Positions 36,393 to 44,754 of a DNA stretch of 64,000 nucleotides are shown piece by piece (the first letter of the stretch is position 1; each line of letters starts with the position of its first letter). A program made the translations under genes and the position numbers. This DNA comes from Bacillus piscicola (lineage in GTDB: Bacteria; Bacillota; Bacilli; Bacillales; Marinococcaceae). The notes beneath the pieces are model-generated. The model did no database searches and was not told where the DNA came from. It saw only the letters and a list, made by a program, of their open reading frames with translations. Location of the stretch: NCBI RefSeq assembly GCF_022458745.1, contig NZ_JAJJJF010000001.1:806001-870000 (forward strand), given 5' to 3'.

Positions 36393-36845
36393 TTAAAATT
36401 GAAAACCGTACCGCTTTGAAACTACATCATAAAAACCCAAGGAATTATACAACGCTTTTGTAGCCGCATTACTAATACCTGTCTCCAGTTCAATTCCTTT
36501 TATTCCATTATTTTCCGCCCAGTAAATGATCTTCAGAAGCAGCTTCTTGGCTATACCTTGATTACGGTGTTCTTTATGTACGTATAAGTCGTTCAACCAA
36601 ATATAATATCCACCTTTCTGAAGGGAAATGCTGACATTTAAAAACGCCGCCCCGAGTATCGACTCATGATCTTCGGCGACAAAAATATGAGCGCCTGAGT
36701 GAGCTTCCATCGCTAATTGGATGGAATCCATAAGCAGTTCGTAGGCATTATCTTTTCCGATAGTTTCCATCTGGCCCATCAGAAGGTCAGCGACACGAGT
36801 AAGCGTTTCCTGATCACTATTTTTACTTAATTCATAAACCTTCAT
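36393..36845 (-). CDS. GNAT family N-acetyltransferase
   Basis: Acetyl-CoA-dependent acetyltransferase of 150 residues. The acetyl-CoA loop reads LYVHKEHRNQGIAKKLL, followed by ELETGISNAATKALYNSLGFYDV, standard GNAT features. I chose ATG 36845 (MKVYELSKNSD) because GAGAGGGGG lies just upstream; the frame extends 18 codons further without SD. Substrate unknown. It is followed on the same strand by azlCD. Confidence 0.88.
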   Translation of the reverse strand: MKVYELSKNSDQETLTRVADLLMGQMETIGKDNAYELLMDSIQLAMEAHSGAHIFVAEDHESILGAAFLNVSISLQKGGYYIWLNDLYVHKEHRNQGIAKKLLLKIIYWAENNGIKGIELETGISNAATKALYNSLGFYDVVSKRYGFQF

Positions 36846-36911
36846 AGACTGCCCCCTCTCTTTTAAGTTTAAATGTAATGGAGGTATCGTTGCATTCATG
36901 GTGAACGTGAG

Positions 36912-37736
36912 CTAGGTAGTAGATGTTGGTTTCAATTTTAAACGTTCTTCTAAATATAAGGCAATCCCATCTTCTTCATTTGTCAAGGTAACTTCATCAG
37001 CTGTACGCTTTGCTTCTGCGGAAGCATTTCCCATCGCCACACCAGTTCCAGCCTCACGGAGCATCTCCAAGTCGTTATTCTCATCTCCGAAAGCAATGAC
37101 ATCCTTCATCGACAGGTTACAATACTCTACTATTTTCCTTAGTCCCATAGCTTTACTGTTACCGGCACGTATCACTTCTATTAGATTGTACGGCGCTCCC
37201 CAGGAACGTTGATCGACACCTTGGCTTCGTTTGCCTGAAATAATGTTCCGCAGTTCTTCAGCATTATCAGCACGCGGATAGACGAGCAGGGAAGTTGGGT
37301 CAGTAGGCAAAATGTTTTCTAGGCTGCCATGAGCGGCCGGCTTCGCATTTAATGTGAACGTCTCAATGAATTTCTCATCATAATGTTCCAGATAAATATC
37401 ATCTATCACTTCAGCGACGATGTTATTCACTTGAAACGCCCGGCATGTTTCGATAACAGTAATGGCTGTCTCTAAGTCGAGCGGAGAGTGATGCGGAACA
37501 AAAGAACGGTCGCCTGGATGAAAGACGTAAGCACCATTGGAGTTAACGATTGGAGTCCGAAGCCCCAGCTGTTGATAATACATCTTACTTGCACGGTACG
37601 GTCTGCCAGTAGCAATTGCGAGCAAATGTCCTTCCCTCGCAGCTTGCTGTAAAACATGGAACGTACGAGTAGGAATCGTTTTATCATTTTTTAAAAGTGT
37701 TCCATCCAAATCAAGTACGATTAAATGTCTGCGCAT
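36912..37736 (-). CDS. Cof-type HAD hydrolase
   Basis: Phosphatase of the HAD-IIB (Cof) family, 274 residues: motif I LDLDGTLLKND (nucleophile Asp in VLDLDGT), motif II TGRPY, motif III Lys in SKAMGLRKIVEYC, motif IV AFGDENNDLEML. Typical substrates are sugar phosphates, FMN or PLP. Transcribed toward the GNAT gene with a 66-base gap. Confidence 0.92.
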   Translation of the reverse strand: MRRHLIVLDLDGTLLKNDKTIPTRTFHVLQQAAREGHLLAIATGRPYRASKMYYQQLGLRTPIVNSNGAYVFHPGDRSFVPHHSPLDLETAITVIETCRAFQVNNIVAEVIDDIYLEHYDEKFIETFTLNAKPAAHGSLENILPTDPTSLLVYPRADNAEELRNIISGKRSQGVDQRSWGAPYNLIEVIRAGNSKAMGLRKIVEYCNLSMKDVIAFGDENNDLEMLREAGTGVAMGNASAEAKRTADEVTLTNEEDGIALYLEERLKLKPTSTT

Positions 37737-37910
37737 ATGTGTCTAACCTCGGCTTTCTGTCCATAATAGGGAGAAGCAATGTCATTCCAGTCTGCCGTTG
37801 CCGTTCAACAGATTGTCAGAAATAAAGCATCGAAATTGTACGCGAGGAACGACTCCATAAAATAAAATATGCTATATTTAAAGGTAGGATGCCAATTACT
37901 ATTTTATCTC

Positions 37911-37940
37911 AGAGCAGAGAGAAAAGAAAGGCTCTGCTCT
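37911..37940 (+). promoter_or_regulatory. 5' UTR hairpin and extended -10 promoter upstream of ctaG
   Basis: TGCTATATT at 37870-37878 fits an extended -10 box. About 30 bases downstream, AGAGCAGAG (37911-37919) pairs perfectly with CTCTGCTCT (37932-37940) before the GGAGG of ctaG. There is no U-tract, so an mRNA-stability or regulatory hairpin is more likely than a terminator. Confidence 0.45.
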
Positions 37941-37965
37941 TAGTGCTATATTCGGAAGGAGGGTT

Positions 37966-38904
37966 ATGATTCGTATGCTTGATATTTTTTCAACGTTTTC
38001 TTTTCGAGCGCTGTGGACACCTGAATTAATTGTCGTTTTATTAGTAGTCGCCTTCGTCTATTATTGGATTATTGAAAAGCGTCGTCATACGTTTATCGGA
38101 GCGGAAGCTGTGTCTTTCCGACAGAAAATCTACTTTGCCCTCGGCTTGTTTGCTCTTTACTTAGGGTGGGGTAGTCCGTTTTACATTGCAGGGCATTCCT
38201 CCATGACAGTTCATATGCTCCAAATGGTATGTGCATATTTCATTTCTGTTCCTCTGTTTATTTTATCGATCCCGAAATGGGTGCTTCATACGTGGGTGCA
38301 TAAATGGAAGAAAAATGCCAAGTGGACATATAAACTACTGTTAAATCCTATTCTCGGATTATTTTTGTTTAACGGCTTATTCTCCATTTATCATATACCT
38401 GTCGTATTTGATTTTCTCATGCAGGCTAAGATTTTGCACAGCGGCTATTACATGCTTTTGTTTGCGGCAGCCGTACTGATGTGGTGGCATATGCTGGCAC
38501 CATTGCCTACAGGTGAAAACTTATCTGATTTGCGTCGTATTATTTATATTTTCGCGAATGGTATTTTGATTACCCCTGCGTGTGCGTTAATCATTTTTGC
38601 AGGAAGTGCGATGTACGAGACATTTACTAATCCTGCTGTCTGGGCAAATGTGATGGCCTACTGTCTCCCTCCTGGCGATAAAATCCCTCCTGGGCTGGTG
38701 GAGACAGCGGGAAGTTCTTTTCGATTTTTAGATGCACATCCTGATCAGCAGCTTGGGGGCGTTTTAATGAAAATCTCTCAAGAAATCGTATATCTTTCTA
38801 CGATCGGCTATGTGTTCAAGCAGTGGATGGCAAAAGAGAACCCGCAGGACGGTGAACCGACTATCAGTGATATTCCAGCACATGCCAATCAGTTCAAAAA
38901 TTAA
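37966..38904 (+). CDS. ctaG: Cytochrome c oxidase assembly factor CtaG (Caa3 type)
   Basis: The 312-residue, about 7-TM protein matches Caa3_CtaG, needed for copper-centre formation in caa3 oxidase of bacilli. Visible are AGHSSMTVHMLQMVCAYFISVP with conserved His/Met, YHIPVVFDFLMQ and MWWHMLAPLP, all candidate copper ligands. The next genes are a SCO1-type chaperone and a lipoprotein redoxin, forming an extracytoplasmic copper/thiol cluster. ATG 37966, SD GGAGG; ATG 37975 is an alternative. Confidence 0.93.
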   Translation: MIRMLDIFSTFSFRALWTPELIVVLLVVAFVYYWIIEKRRHTFIGAEAVSFRQKIYFALGLFALYLGWGSPFYIAGHSSMTVHMLQMVCAYFISVPLFILSIPKWVLHTWVHKWKKNAKWTYKLLLNPILGLFLFNGLFSIYHIPVVFDFLMQAKILHSGYYMLLFAAAVLMWWHMLAPLPTGENLSDLRRIIYIFANGILITPACALIIFAGSAMYETFTNPAVWANVMAYCLPPGDKIPPGLVETAGSSFRFLDAHPDQQLGGVLMKISQEIVYLSTIGYVFKQWMAKENPQDGEPTISDIPAHANQFKN

Positions 38905-38945
38905 GCAGATGACGTATCATTATGGATAAGGGGAGAGGGATCACG

Positions 38946-39560
38946 GTGCAACGATCATTAAGCCTGTTTTTATGGGCTGTATTAGGAATCATCCTCTTGT
39001 CAGGTTGTTCCTGGATGTATGAAATCGGCAAGGATCAATCGGTAAAAAGTGGATCTGATTTATCAGAAGCGGACATGCATATGATACCGTTTGAATACAC
39101 GAATCAAGACGGGGAGACGGTCTCGAACAAAGACCTAGAAGGACAGTACTGGATAGCGGACATGGTGTTCACGCGTTGTCCGACCGTTTGTAATTTGATG
39201 ACACCGAATATGCTCAACTTGCAAGGAAAGGTTCAGGAAGAAAATCTAGATGTCCACTTCGTCTCTTTTACAGTGGACCCGGATTATGACAGTCCGGATC
39301 AGCTGAAAAGGTACGGCGACAATTATGGAGCGGATTACAGTTCTTGGGACTTTGTTACAGGCTATTCCCAAGAGGATATTCAAAAGCTTGCAAAAGACTC
39401 TTTTAAAAGTATAGTTGAAAAAGACCCGGAGAATGATGATATCATTCATGCAACGACATTTTTTTTAATTGATCCTGACGGACAAGTGATCCGCAGTTAT
39501 GACGGGCTTGAAAACGATGTCGATCCGATCGTTCAAGACCTCAAACAGTTAACCAAATAA
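38946..39560 (+). CDS. SCO1/SenC family copper chaperone lipoprotein (YpmQ-like)
   Basis: Delivers copper to, or reduces thiols of, the CuA site of cytochrome c oxidase outside the membrane. The 204-residue protein has a signal peptide ending in lipobox LLSGC (Cys21), the Cu-binding CPTVC motif (Cys78, Cys82) inside MVFTRCPTVCNLMTPNM, and the distal histidine in DDIIHATTFFLIDPDG. GTG 38946 is preferred since AGGGGAGAGGG is 6 bases away; the longer frame from 38922 runs through the SD itself. Located between ctaG and the redoxin gene. Confidence 0.93.
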   Translation: MQRSLSLFLWAVLGIILLSGCSWMYEIGKDQSVKSGSDLSEADMHMIPFEYTNQDGETVSNKDLEGQYWIADMVFTRCPTVCNLMTPNMLNLQGKVQEENLDVHFVSFTVDPDYDSPDQLKRYGDNYGADYSSWDFVTGYSQEDIQKLAKDSFKSIVEKDPENDDIIHATTFFLIDPDGQVIRSYDGLENDVDPIVQDLKQLTK

Positions 39561-39596
39561 ATGCAGCTTGGCGATATGCATGGAGGAGAGATGCGT

Positions 39597-40094
39597 ATGA
39601 GAACAATGAAGCACATTATTCTGTTCGCTCTATTTGTAATAACAGCAGGGCTTGTTGCCGCTTGCGGCAGCGAAGAAGAGGCGATTACCCTCCTCGATGA
39701 AGACGGTGAGGAGGTATCTATAGCGGGGAAAGATAAACCAACCGTATTCTTTCATTTCACTGGTATTAATTGAGGGCACTGTCTATCGCAGCTCGTGCAG
39801 CTGCAAACACATATCGAATTATTTGAAGGATTAGATGCTGATATTTATGCACTCAGCAATGATTCTCCCCAGCAGCATAAAAAATTAAATGAAAAATTTC
39901 AATTCACTTATCCGTTTTTATCTGATCCGGCCATGAAGCTGATTGAAAAGGCAGACCTGGAAGATCAAGCTGTGTCGAAACGGGGTTATTCCATTTTTGA
40001 TAAAAATGGTGAATTTGTTACGTCGGAACATAATGATTATTGGGGAGATGAAATAGAACAAACGGCAAAAAAAATAAAAAAGGCGTTACCTTAA
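39597..40094 (+). CDS. Lipoprotein redoxin with in-frame TGA, probable selenoprotein (UxxC motif)
   Basis: One continuous frame of 165 codons from ATG 39597 (SD GGAGGAG) to 40094 is interrupted only by TGA at codon 59 (39771-39773). The N-terminus is a lipoprotein signal (GLVAAC, Cys23). Around the TGA the sequence reads PTVFFHFTGIN-TGA-GHCLSQL, exactly the place where AhpC/TSA-thioredoxin-fold proteins carry the first Cys of CxxC; Cys62 is retained. Downstream the frame stays redoxin-like (IYALSNDSPQQHKKLNEKF, FTYPFLSDPAMKLIEKA, GYSIFDKNGEFV). A SECIS-like hairpin follows the TGA. If TGA is read as selenocysteine this is a UxxC thiol oxidoreductase; otherwise it is a recently broken gene. 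It lies 36 bases after the SCO1 gene. Confidence 0.75.
39788..39804 (+). promoter_or_regulatory. SECIS-like hairpin downstream of the in-frame TGA
   Basis: GCAGCT (39788-39793) pairs perfectly with AGCTGC (39799-39804) around the 5-base loop CGTGC. The loop starts 20 bases after the TGA and has G as its second base; a TGT/ACA lower pair is possible. Published bacterial SECIS rules ask for a 16-37 base distance, a 3-14 base loop and a G among the first two loop bases; all are met. Confidence 0.6.
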
Positions 40095-40099
40095 CCGTT

Positions 40100-40153
40100 A
40101 AGGCTTTCCGTGGTGGGTTTTCTTCGAGACTCACCTAGGGAAGCTTTTTTTAT
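40100..40153 (+). terminator. Terminator after the redoxin gene
   Basis: AAGGCTTTCC near 40100 pairs with GGGAAGCTT near 40138-40146 with a bulge, inner GTGGGT/ACTCAC pairing around a CTTCG-type loop, then TTTTTTT. It ends the ctaG-sco-redoxin unit. Confidence 0.78.
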
Positions 40154-40167
40154 TTGCAAAGTTCATG

Positions 40168-40185
40168 TATGTATATAAATACATC
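40168..40185. promoter_or_regulatory. Putative distal ARG box
   Basis: TGTAT-ATAA-ATACA at 40170-40183 is a palindrome with the 5-4-5 layout of the ArgR/AhrC site (TGAAT-WWWW-ATTCA) and symmetrical substitutions, about 200 bases upstream of argC. Confidence 0.4.
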
Positions 40186-40312
40186 GGTATTAATTTTTAA
40201 CTTGGTGAAGCGAACGGAAGGCAAAGCGAAGAAAAGTGATTGTTAGGTTTGTATACGTAAGACTTTTTATTAAATGGCTGCTTCCTTTGAAAAAAATATA
40301 AAAATACAGTTG

Positions 40313-40330
40313 CATTAATATATATTCACA
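40313..40330. promoter_or_regulatory. Putative ARG box near the argC promoter
   Basis: TTAAT-ATAT-ATTCA (40315-40328) differs by one base from the ArgR/AhrC consensus half-site pair, 55 bases upstream of the argC start in an A+T-rich promoter region. Confidence 0.5.
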
Positions 40331-40383
40331 CTTATAATAATAAACAACAGAAAATGTATAAAGATAAAACGAGGTGCAAGTTT

Positions 40384-41415
40384 ATGAGAATTGCAATTGT
40401 AGGAGCGACCGGTTACGGAGGCATTGAGCTTATACGCCTCTTGCATAATCATCCTGCTGTTGAAGATATTGCTGTTTTTTCTTCTTCACAAGAGGGGAAA
40501 ACAATGGTAGAGAATTACCCTCACGTAACGGATATCATAAAGCTTTCGTTAGAGAGCATTGACCCTGATAAGTTAACAAAGTACGACGTCGTTTTCTTAT
40601 CGACACCGCCTGGCGTGTCAGCAGAATTGAGCGGCAAACTTATCCCGAAAACGAAAGTTATCGACTTATCCGGGGATCTGCGAATTAAAGACGGTACGGC
40701 ATACGAAGCCTGGTATGGCCGCGAAAGCGCTGTGGACAGTTTACTGGAAAAAGCAGTGTACGGTTTAACAGAGTGGAAGGAAGAGGAAATTAAAACAGCT
40801 TCTTTACTGGCTAATCCAGGATGTTATCCAACTGCGGTTCTATTAGGGCTGGCCCCTCTCGTTCAAGAAGGTGTGATTGATACGGACCAGCTCATCATTG
40901 ATGCAAAATCGGGAACTACTGGAGCAGGGCGTTCACTATCAGCGATCACCCATTTCAGTGAAATGAATGATAATTTAAAAGTTTACAAAGTCAATGAACA
41001 TAAACATACACCTGAGATCGAGCAGGAACTAAGTGCTTTGTCGCACAGCGATGTAACAGTGACGTTTACTCCGCACCTTGTGCCGATGACGAGAGGAATC
41101 ATGGCAACGATGTATGCTCCGCTCAAAAAGGATTGGAACGAGCAGAAGATAGAAGAACTGTATCAAGACGCGTACAGCCAAAAGCAATTCGTCAGGCTGC
41201 GCGAAAGCGGCACTTTTCCATTTACGAAAGAAGTGTACGGTACTAATTTTTGCGACATTAGTTTTACGGTAGATGAACGTACCGGCCGAATGACAGTGGT
41301 TTCCGTTATAGATAATTTGGTGAAAGGTGCTTCAGGGCAGGCAATTCAAAATATGAACCTTATGTTTGGATTGGCTGAGGAAACAGGTTTACAGGCTATT
41401 CCGATTTACCCATAA
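40384..41415 (+). CDS. argC: N-acetyl-gamma-glutamyl-phosphate reductase
   Basis: Third step of arginine synthesis, reduces N-acetylglutamyl phosphate to the semialdehyde. The 343-residue protein has the NAD(P) motif VGATGYGGIELIRLL and the catalytic-cysteine motif LANPGCYPTAVLLGLAPL. I chose ATG 40384 (MRIAIVGATG), preceded by GAGGTG; the frame opens 10 codons earlier without SD. First gene of argCJBD-carAB-argF. Confidence 0.96.
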   Translation: MRIAIVGATGYGGIELIRLLHNHPAVEDIAVFSSSQEGKTMVENYPHVTDIIKLSLESIDPDKLTKYDVVFLSTPPGVSAELSGKLIPKTKVIDLSGDLRIKDGTAYEAWYGRESAVDSLLEKAVYGLTEWKEEEIKTASLLANPGCYPTAVLLGLAPLVQEGVIDTDQLIIDAKSGTTGAGRSLSAITHFSEMNDNLKVYKVNEHKHTPEIEQELSALSHSDVTVTFTPHLVPMTRGIMATMYAPLKKDWNEQKIEELYQDAYSQKQFVRLRESGTFPFTKEVYGTNFCDISFTVDERTGRMTVVSVIDNLVKGASGQAIQNMNLMFGLAEETGLQAIPIYP

Positions 41416-41447
41416 ACACGAAATGGAGAAGAGGGGGAGAGGAAGTT

Positions 41448-42680
41448 ATGAGTTCGATAGATACGAAAATAGATATCACAGAGGTAAACGGCGGGAGTAT
41501 TGTAACACCCCGTGGTTTCAAAGCAGCCGGTGTCCACACGAAGGTGAAACGGAAACGCCGAGATTTAGGGGTTATTTTGTGTGACGTGCCTGCTTCGAGT
41601 GCAGCAGTATACACGTTAAATAAAATCCAAGCAGCTCCTCTCCAAGTAACAAAAGAGAGCATCGCCGAAGAGGGAAAGCTGCGGGCTATTGTCGTCAACA
41701 GTGGCAGTGCTAATTCGTGTACTGGAAAAGAAGGACTGGCGGATGCTTACACAATGAGACAAACAGCTGCCGAGACGTTTGGTGTGCCGGATCAGCATGT
41801 GGCTGTTGCTTCTACCGGAGTAATCGGAGAACGCTTGGCTATGGATAAGATTCTGCCCGGTATCAAGTCTCTCGATCCATTGGCTGCTTTTGAAGATGCT
41901 GACCAGTTTAATGAAGCGATATTAACGACAGACACGGTCAAGAAACATGCTTGTTTTCAGACAACGATTGACAATGTAAACGTAATGTTCGGTGGGACAG
42001 CGAAAGGATCTGGCATGATTAACCCGAATATGGCCACGATGTTCAGCTTTATTACGACAGACCTTGCGATTGAACCGGAGCATTTACAAACAGCGCTTTC
42101 CGAGGTGACCGACAAGACATTTAACTGTATCACGATCGACGGAGACACTTCGACAAATGATATGGTGATTGTCATGGCAAGCGGCCTTGCCGGCAACGAC
42201 CCGCTGCATCCTTCACACCCCGAATGGCCTGCTTTTATTGAAGCTCTAAAAGTAACGAGCGAAGACTTATCCAAAAAAATCGCCAGGGATGGAGAAGGTG
42301 CGACGAAACTGATTGAAGTCAATGTAACAGGTGCGGCTAATGATAAAGATGCCGGAAAAGCTGCTAAACAAATTGTCGGCTCTGATTTAGTAAAGACAGC
42401 AGTGTACGGCAGTGATGCAAATTGGGGAAGAATCATTTGTGCCCTTGGCTATAGCGGCATTGAACTGGATCCAGATAACATTGACATCTCTCTTGGCCCA
42501 ATCCAAACACTAACGGGGAGTAAGCCGCTTGCTTTTTCAGAAGAAGAAGCAAAAGAATATCTAAGCAAAGACGAAATTACAATAGCCGTCGATTTAAACA
42601 TCGGAGAAGGCAAAGGAAAAGCATGGGGATGCGATCTCTCGTATGATTATGTCCGCATTAATGCCGGCTACCGTACTTAA
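41448..42680 (+). CDS. argJ: Bifunctional ornithine acetyltransferase/N-acetylglutamate synthase
   Basis: Recycles the acetyl group from N-acetylornithine to glutamate. The 410-residue protein carries the self-cleavage site before the nucleophile threonine in KGSGMINPNMATMFSFI, where ATM marks the alpha/beta junction, and the LGEGKGKAWGCDLSYDYV-like C-terminal IGEGKGKAWGCDLSYDYV. The presence of argJ with argB and argD makes a cyclic acetyl pathway. ATG with AGAGGAAG SD. Confidence 0.96.
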   Translation: MSSIDTKIDITEVNGGSIVTPRGFKAAGVHTKVKRKRRDLGVILCDVPASSAAVYTLNKIQAAPLQVTKESIAEEGKLRAIVVNSGSANSCTGKEGLADAYTMRQTAAETFGVPDQHVAVASTGVIGERLAMDKILPGIKSLDPLAAFEDADQFNEAILTTDTVKKHACFQTTIDNVNVMFGGTAKGSGMINPNMATMFSFITTDLAIEPEHLQTALSEVTDKTFNCITIDGDTSTNDMVIVMASGLAGNDPLHPSHPEWPAFIEALKVTSEDLSKKIARDGEGATKLIEVNVTGAANDKDAGKAAKQIVGSDLVKTAVYGSDANWGRIICALGYSGIELDPDNIDISLGPIQTLTGSKPLAFSEEEAKEYLSKDEITIAVDLNIGEGKGKAWGCDLSYDYVRINAGYRT

Positions 42681-42701
42681 TGAAAAAGAGGAGAGAAGAA
42701 C

Positions 42702-43481
42702 ATGGAGAATATCGTCGTTATTAAATGCGGGGGATCTACAGTTGATGCTCTTCCCTCCGCCTTTTTTGAAAGTATTAGAGCAATGAAAGATAATGGGAAG
42801 CATCCGGTTATCGTCCACGGCGGCGGTCCAGCAATTAATAAAATGCTTAAGCAATTGAAAATTAAGACGGAGTTTGTTAACGGTCTGCGAAAAACGACCA
42901 GTGACGTATTAGAAGCTGCCGAGATGGTACTAAGCGGGAAAGTGAACAAAGACCTTGTTTCAGCTTTTCAACAAGCAGGAGCAGCAGCCGTCGGAATGTC
43001 AGGGGTGGACGGACAACTGCTCAAAGCTTCACCAGTAGATCTGGAAACACTTGGACTGGTCGGTAAGATTGATGATGTGAATGAAGAAATCATCACATTT
43101 TTCTTAGAAAACGGCTATATTCCGGTTATTGCCCCGATCGCCTCAGCTAATGCCGGTGAGAAGCTGAATGTCAATGCTGACGATGCAGCAGCAGCCGTAG
43201 CACAGGCTCTTCATGCAGAAGAGTTAGTGTTTGTCACGGATGTGGACGGGGTAATAATCAATGGGAAATTAAGAGAAAAACTGGATATGACAGATATCGA
43301 CAGCCTTATCGAAAATAATACAATCTATGGTGGAATGATACCTAAAGTAAAAGCAGCAGCCGCTAGTTTAACCGGAAAAATTGAAAAAGTGACTATCGCG
43401 AACGGGAACGGGGAAAATACTTACGAAGACGGCACCCTAAAAGGAACAGCAATTATGAAACAAACAGAAACGATTCAATAA
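42702..43481 (+). CDS. argB: Acetylglutamate kinase
   Basis: Phosphorylates N-acetylglutamate. The 259-residue amino acid kinase-fold protein shows VIKCGGSTVD, HGGGPAINKMLKQL, NADDAAAAVAQALHAEELVFVTDVDGV and GGMIPKVKAA. The short N-terminus lacks the extra helix of arginine-feedback-inhibited hexameric enzymes, so arginine inhibition may be weak (inference). Confidence 0.96.
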   Translation: MENIVVIKCGGSTVDALPSAFFESIRAMKDNGKHPVIVHGGGPAINKMLKQLKIKTEFVNGLRKTTSDVLEAAEMVLSGKVNKDLVSAFQQAGAAAVGMSGVDGQLLKASPVDLETLGLVGKIDDVNEEIITFFLENGYIPVIAPIASANAGEKLNVNADDAAAAVAQALHAEELVFVTDVDGVIINGKLREKLDMTDIDSLIENNTIYGGMIPKVKAAAASLTGKIEKVTIANGNGENTYEDGTLKGTAIMKQTETIQ

Positions 43482-43546
43482 AGGTTCAAGTGCCCACGCT
43501 ATCCCTGCCGCAAAGGATCAAGTAAACAAGAGGAGGAGACGGAGAC

Positions 43547-44713
43547 ATGACTCCACAATTAGAACCAACCAAACTCAGTGAACAGCTTTTCCCAGTATAT
43601 AAAAGATGGAACATTACTTTTCAGGAAGCTTCCGGCTCTCTTATTACCGGCGGGGATGGGAAAGAGTATATCGATCTCATGGCAGGGATCGGGGTGACTA
43701 ATCTTGGCCATTGCCATCCTGCCGTCACCAAAGCAGTTGAACAACAGTTGTACAAAGGGTGGCACGGTTCAAACTTTTTTCAGTATGAAGGTCAGGCGAA
43801 TACCGCGGAACTGTTAACGAAACACTCGTGTGGCGACCTGGTCGTTTTTGTAAACAGCGGTACGGAAGCGAATGAAGCAGCGATCAAGTTAGCACGAAAG
43901 CACACCGGGAGACAAAAAATCATCAGCTTTGTCCAGTCCTTTCACGGCCGCACATTCGGCAGCATGGCCGCTACCGGGCAAGACAGCATCCATCAAGGGT
44001 TCGGGCCGATGCTTGAGGGGTTTGAATATATCCCTTATAACGATGTGAACGCGCTGGAGAAAGCAGTTGATGACGATACTGCTGCTGTTATCCTCGAAGT
44101 TGTACAAGGGGAAGGCGGCATTATACCTGGTGAAGAGGCGTTTTTGCAAGCTGTCGAGAAAGCGGTAAAGAGAGCAGGTGCTCTTCTCATCTGCGATGAA
44201 ATCCAAACTGGGCTTGGACGTACTGGAGCCTTTTTTGCCCACCAGCACTACGGACTGCAGCCGGACTTGATAACAACAGCGAAAGGTTTGGGAAATGGCT
44301 TTCCAACAGGGGGTGTAATTGGCAAAGCCTTCTTAAAGGATGCCTTTGGACCAGGAAGCCATGGTTCGACCTTCGGAGGTAATCCGCTTGCGATGGCTGC
44401 AGCTGAAGCAACGCTCTCCACGTTGATAGAAGAAAAGTGGATTGACGCAGTTGCATCCAAAGGAGATGCCCTCCTGGCAGAATTGAAAGAAACACTGCAG
44501 CCACTTGCAGTGGTTAAAGACATCCGCGGGAAAGGTTTAATGATCGGGATTGAGTTAACGGAGCCCGTAGCGGACTATATAGTAGCACTTCAAGACAAAG
44601 GGGTTCTTGCTATTGGCGCCGGGCCGAACGTGATTCGGTTGCTGCCGGCTCTTACTATTGAATGGGAACTGTTAATGAAAGGCGTAAACGCATTAAAAGA
44701 GGTCTTATCATAA
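43547..44713 (+). CDS. argD: Acetylornithine aminotransferase
   Basis: Class III PLP aminotransferase of 388 residues converting N-acetylglutamate semialdehyde to N-acetylornithine. Motifs are NSGTEANEAAIKLARKHTG, QSFHGRTFGSMAATGQ, CDEIQTGLGRTGAFFAH and the PLP lysine in TTAKGLGNGFPTGG. ATG with AAGAGGAGGAG SD. Position between argB and carA follows B. subtilis. Confidence 0.96.
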   Translation: MTPQLEPTKLSEQLFPVYKRWNITFQEASGSLITGGDGKEYIDLMAGIGVTNLGHCHPAVTKAVEQQLYKGWHGSNFFQYEGQANTAELLTKHSCGDLVVFVNSGTEANEAAIKLARKHTGRQKIISFVQSFHGRTFGSMAATGQDSIHQGFGPMLEGFEYIPYNDVNALEKAVDDDTAAVILEVVQGEGGIIPGEEAFLQAVEKAVKRAGALLICDEIQTGLGRTGAFFAHQHYGLQPDLITTAKGLGNGFPTGGVIGKAFLKDAFGPGSHGSTFGGNPLAMAAAEATLSTLIEEKWIDAVASKGDALLAELKETLQPLAVVKDIRGKGLMIGIELTEPVADYIVALQDKGVLAIGAGPNVIRLLPALTIEWELLMKGVNALKEVLS

Positions 44714-44754
44714 AAAAATCGAACGATTCGCTTGAATAACGAGGAGGAACAGAG

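Noticed and set aside
39561-39773. Short lipoprotein gene ending at the TGA, followed by an independent gene from 39795
   Set aside because: Both pieces are in the same frame, neither alone forms a complete redoxin fold, and the second piece has no SD. They are one gene with an in-frame TGA.
41396-41698. Minus-strand frame over the argC/argJ junction
   Set aside because: It overlaps two conserved genes and has no SD; shadow frame.
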